NCBI RefSeq assembly: GCF_042657185.1
Contig: NZ_JBHSNN010000012.1
Strand: one strand, 5' to 3'
DNA length: 64,000 nucleotides
Origin: Ureibacillus thermophilus
GTDB taxonomy: Bacteria; Bacillota; Bacilli; Bacillales_A; Planococcaceae
Numbering within the stretch: the first letter of the stretch is position 1; the number at the start of each line of letters is the position of its first letter. Positions 62,905-64,000 of the stretch are shown piece after piece. The position numbers and the translations under genes are program-made. Below the pieces are notes generated by a model, which was given only the letters and a program-made list of their open reading frames with translations, was not told where the DNA came from and did no database searches.

Positions 62905-63158
62905 AAAAGGACTGGGACATAAATAAAAAATTATAGGGGCAGCTGAAAGTGTTTTGATAAAAAATTGATATTACTAAAAATTGATTGGAGTGACGGGGCA
63001 AATTTCTGTCGCGCACGCTTAGTCGCAATGCAAAGCTTTCCTGCGACGAGCCCTCTCGAGACCACGAGGAGTGAAGGAATGATTCAGAGGAGGCTCGATT
63101 CGGGTCCGCGGAAAGCGTTCCCCGGAACGGAAATCAATTTTTTATAACATATCAAAAA
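62905..63158 (+). repeat. Family A repeat, copy 6, interrupted in its terminal hairpin
   Basis: Starts AAGGACTGGGACATAAATAA and runs through the core to AACATATCAAAAAA, where copy 7 begins. Its own right end survives on the other side of copy 7 as TTTTTAGATTGTCCCAACCTC (63434-63454). The ACATCATTTTCT hairpin arms are gone. Confidence 0.88.
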
Positions 63159-63433
63159 AGAGGATGGGACATAAACAAAAAATTAAAGGGGCAGTTGAAA
63201 GAGTTTTGATAAAAAATTGATATAACTAAAAATTGATTGGAGTGACGGGGCGACTCCTGCGGGAACAGCCCGTGTCTCGAGACACCGCAGGAGCGAAGGA
63301 ATGAGCTCCGAGGAGGCTCGAGCCGGGCCCGCGGAAAGCGTCCCCGGAACGGAAATCAATTTTAATAACATATCAAAAAAACATCATTTTCTCCTTGGAG
63401 AAAATGATGTTTTTTTAGATTTGTCCCAGCCTC
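63159..63433 (+). repeat. Family A repeat, copy 7, nested in copy 6
   Basis: Complete: from GAGGATGGGACATAAAC to TTTGTCCCAGCCTC, with the fullest GC-rich core (CTCCTGCGGG / CCGCAGGAG, CTCGAGCCGGGCCCGCGG). Flanked by AAAAAA on the left and TTTTT on the right, the remains of the copy 6 hairpin. Confidence 0.9.
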
Positions 63434-63463
63434 TTTTTAGATTGTCCCAACCTCATCCAAAAA

Positions 63464-63778
63464 TTATTTATTGTTGTTAATGAATTCAACTAAAGATTCT
63501 TTTGGTTGGAACCCAACCGTTTTTGCTACTAATTGACCGTCTTTAAATAATAATAAAGATGGAATGGACATAATTTGATATTCTGCAGCAGTTGCTGGGT
63601 TATTATCAACATCCACTTTCACAATTTTTACTTCTGAACCCATTTCTGCATCAAGTTCTTCTAATACAGGAGCAATCATTTTACAAGGTCCGCACCAAGC
63701 TGCCCAGAAGTCTACCAATACTAATCCTGATGAGATTTCTTGTGCAAAATTTTGATCAGTAGCATGTACAATTGCCAT
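63464..63778 (-). CDS. trxA: Thioredoxin
   Basis: A 104-residue thioredoxin with active site WCGPC at residues 29-33, the cis-proline loop MSIPSLLLF near 72, and the usual C-terminal helix. It reduces protein disulfides and serves ribonucleotide reductase and peroxiredoxins. AAGGAGG precedes the ATG. Next to uvrC as in B. subtilis. Confidence 0.97.
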   Translation of the reverse strand: MAIVHATDQNFAQEISSGLVLVDFWAAWCGPCKMIAPVLEELDAEMGSEVKIVKVDVDNNPATAAEYQIMSIPSLLLFKDGQLVAKTVGFQPKESLVEFINNNK

Positions 63779-63928
63779 ATCAATACCTCCTTAATGTAAC
63801 ATCTTTTAGTAGTATAGCATGTCAAAAATTCAAAGTGTAGTAAAGAGTTTCAAGTTCTTGTAACGGTTGAGCAAAATTCAATTATTTTAAACCGTTCTTA
63901 TTCATGGAATATATGATACACCATAAAA

Positions 63929-64000
63929 CAAGAGGCTGGGACAAAACCCCCTCTAAAATGGAAACAGCCCATGAAATTTTGGAATGAAATTTCATGGGCT
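63929..64000 (+). mobile_element. Left end of a second IS1182-type element, cut by the window edge
   Basis: From AAGAGGCTGGGACAAAACC onward it is nearly identical to 35643-35715, including the subterminal hairpin. The two differ at paired positions of that stem (CTCATG...CATGAG in one, CCCATG...CATGGG here). The transposase gene should start about 80 bases beyond the window. Confidence 0.8.

Overview
The window reads as chromosomal DNA from a low-GC, endospore-forming member of the Bacillales. The gene order (maf, spoIIB-like, folC, valS, spoVID, hemLBDCXA, engB, lonA, clpX, tig, and later ysnB, rdgB, rph, racE, gerE, ysmA, sdhBAC, yslB, lysC, uvrC, trxA) follows two stretches of the Bacillus subtilis map. 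The S-layer-homology protein, the short SpoVID and the absence of ysxE, lonB, gerM and ysmB point to the Planococcaceae (Ureibacillus/Lysinibacillus type). That placement is inference, made without any database search.

Layout. 1-7.7 kb: maf (partial), spoIIB-like, two tandem folC paralogues, valS behind a T-box leader, a small membrane protein and spoVID. 8-14.2 kb: the haem operon hemA-X-C-D-B-L, giving glutamyl-tRNA to uroporphyrinogen III. 14.8-17.4 kb: two secreted proteins, one with three SLH domains. 17.6-26.4 kb: engB, lonA, clpX, tig, a TPR protein, an orphan DnaA-domain-I protein, a MaoC-type hydratase and a universal stress protein. 26.5-35.6 kb: small sporulation genes (two YjcZ-like, sspH), an oxidoreductase, feoAB with a Cys-rich partner, a frameshifted SDR, a DUF2071 protein and a Trm11-like methyltransferase.

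35.6-41.3 kb is a scar of mobile DNA: the 5' part of an IS1182-type element, a complete IS66 element, a truncated second transposase, a beheaded M48 protease gene, and a tyrosine integrase next to the 3' half of a tRNA-Val. 41.4-51.4 kb is accessory: MBL hydrolase, GNAT, a polar amino-acid ABC transporter, membrane and lipoproteins, a DJ-1/PfpI protein, tRNA-Arg and several gene remnants. 51.5-63.8 kb returns to the conserved block.

Three families of dispersed intergenic repeats cross the window. Family A (7 copies, about 230-320 bp) ends in GAGGCTGGGACA inverted repeats, the same as the visible end of the IS1182-type element. It looks like a MITE of that element, and one copy sits inside the terminator hairpin of another.

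The most notable gene-level observation is the only aspartokinase gene here (59494..60720). It sits behind a lysine riboswitch and keeps its ACT domains and an internal start for a beta subunit, but it has lost nearly all kinase signature motifs (KFGGTS, TGEQ, GRGGSDT, TDVDGV). It looks like a regulatory pseudoenzyme. Other points of interest are the orphan DnaA-N protein, the diverged second FolC, and an integrase/tRNA junction arranged like an attP site.
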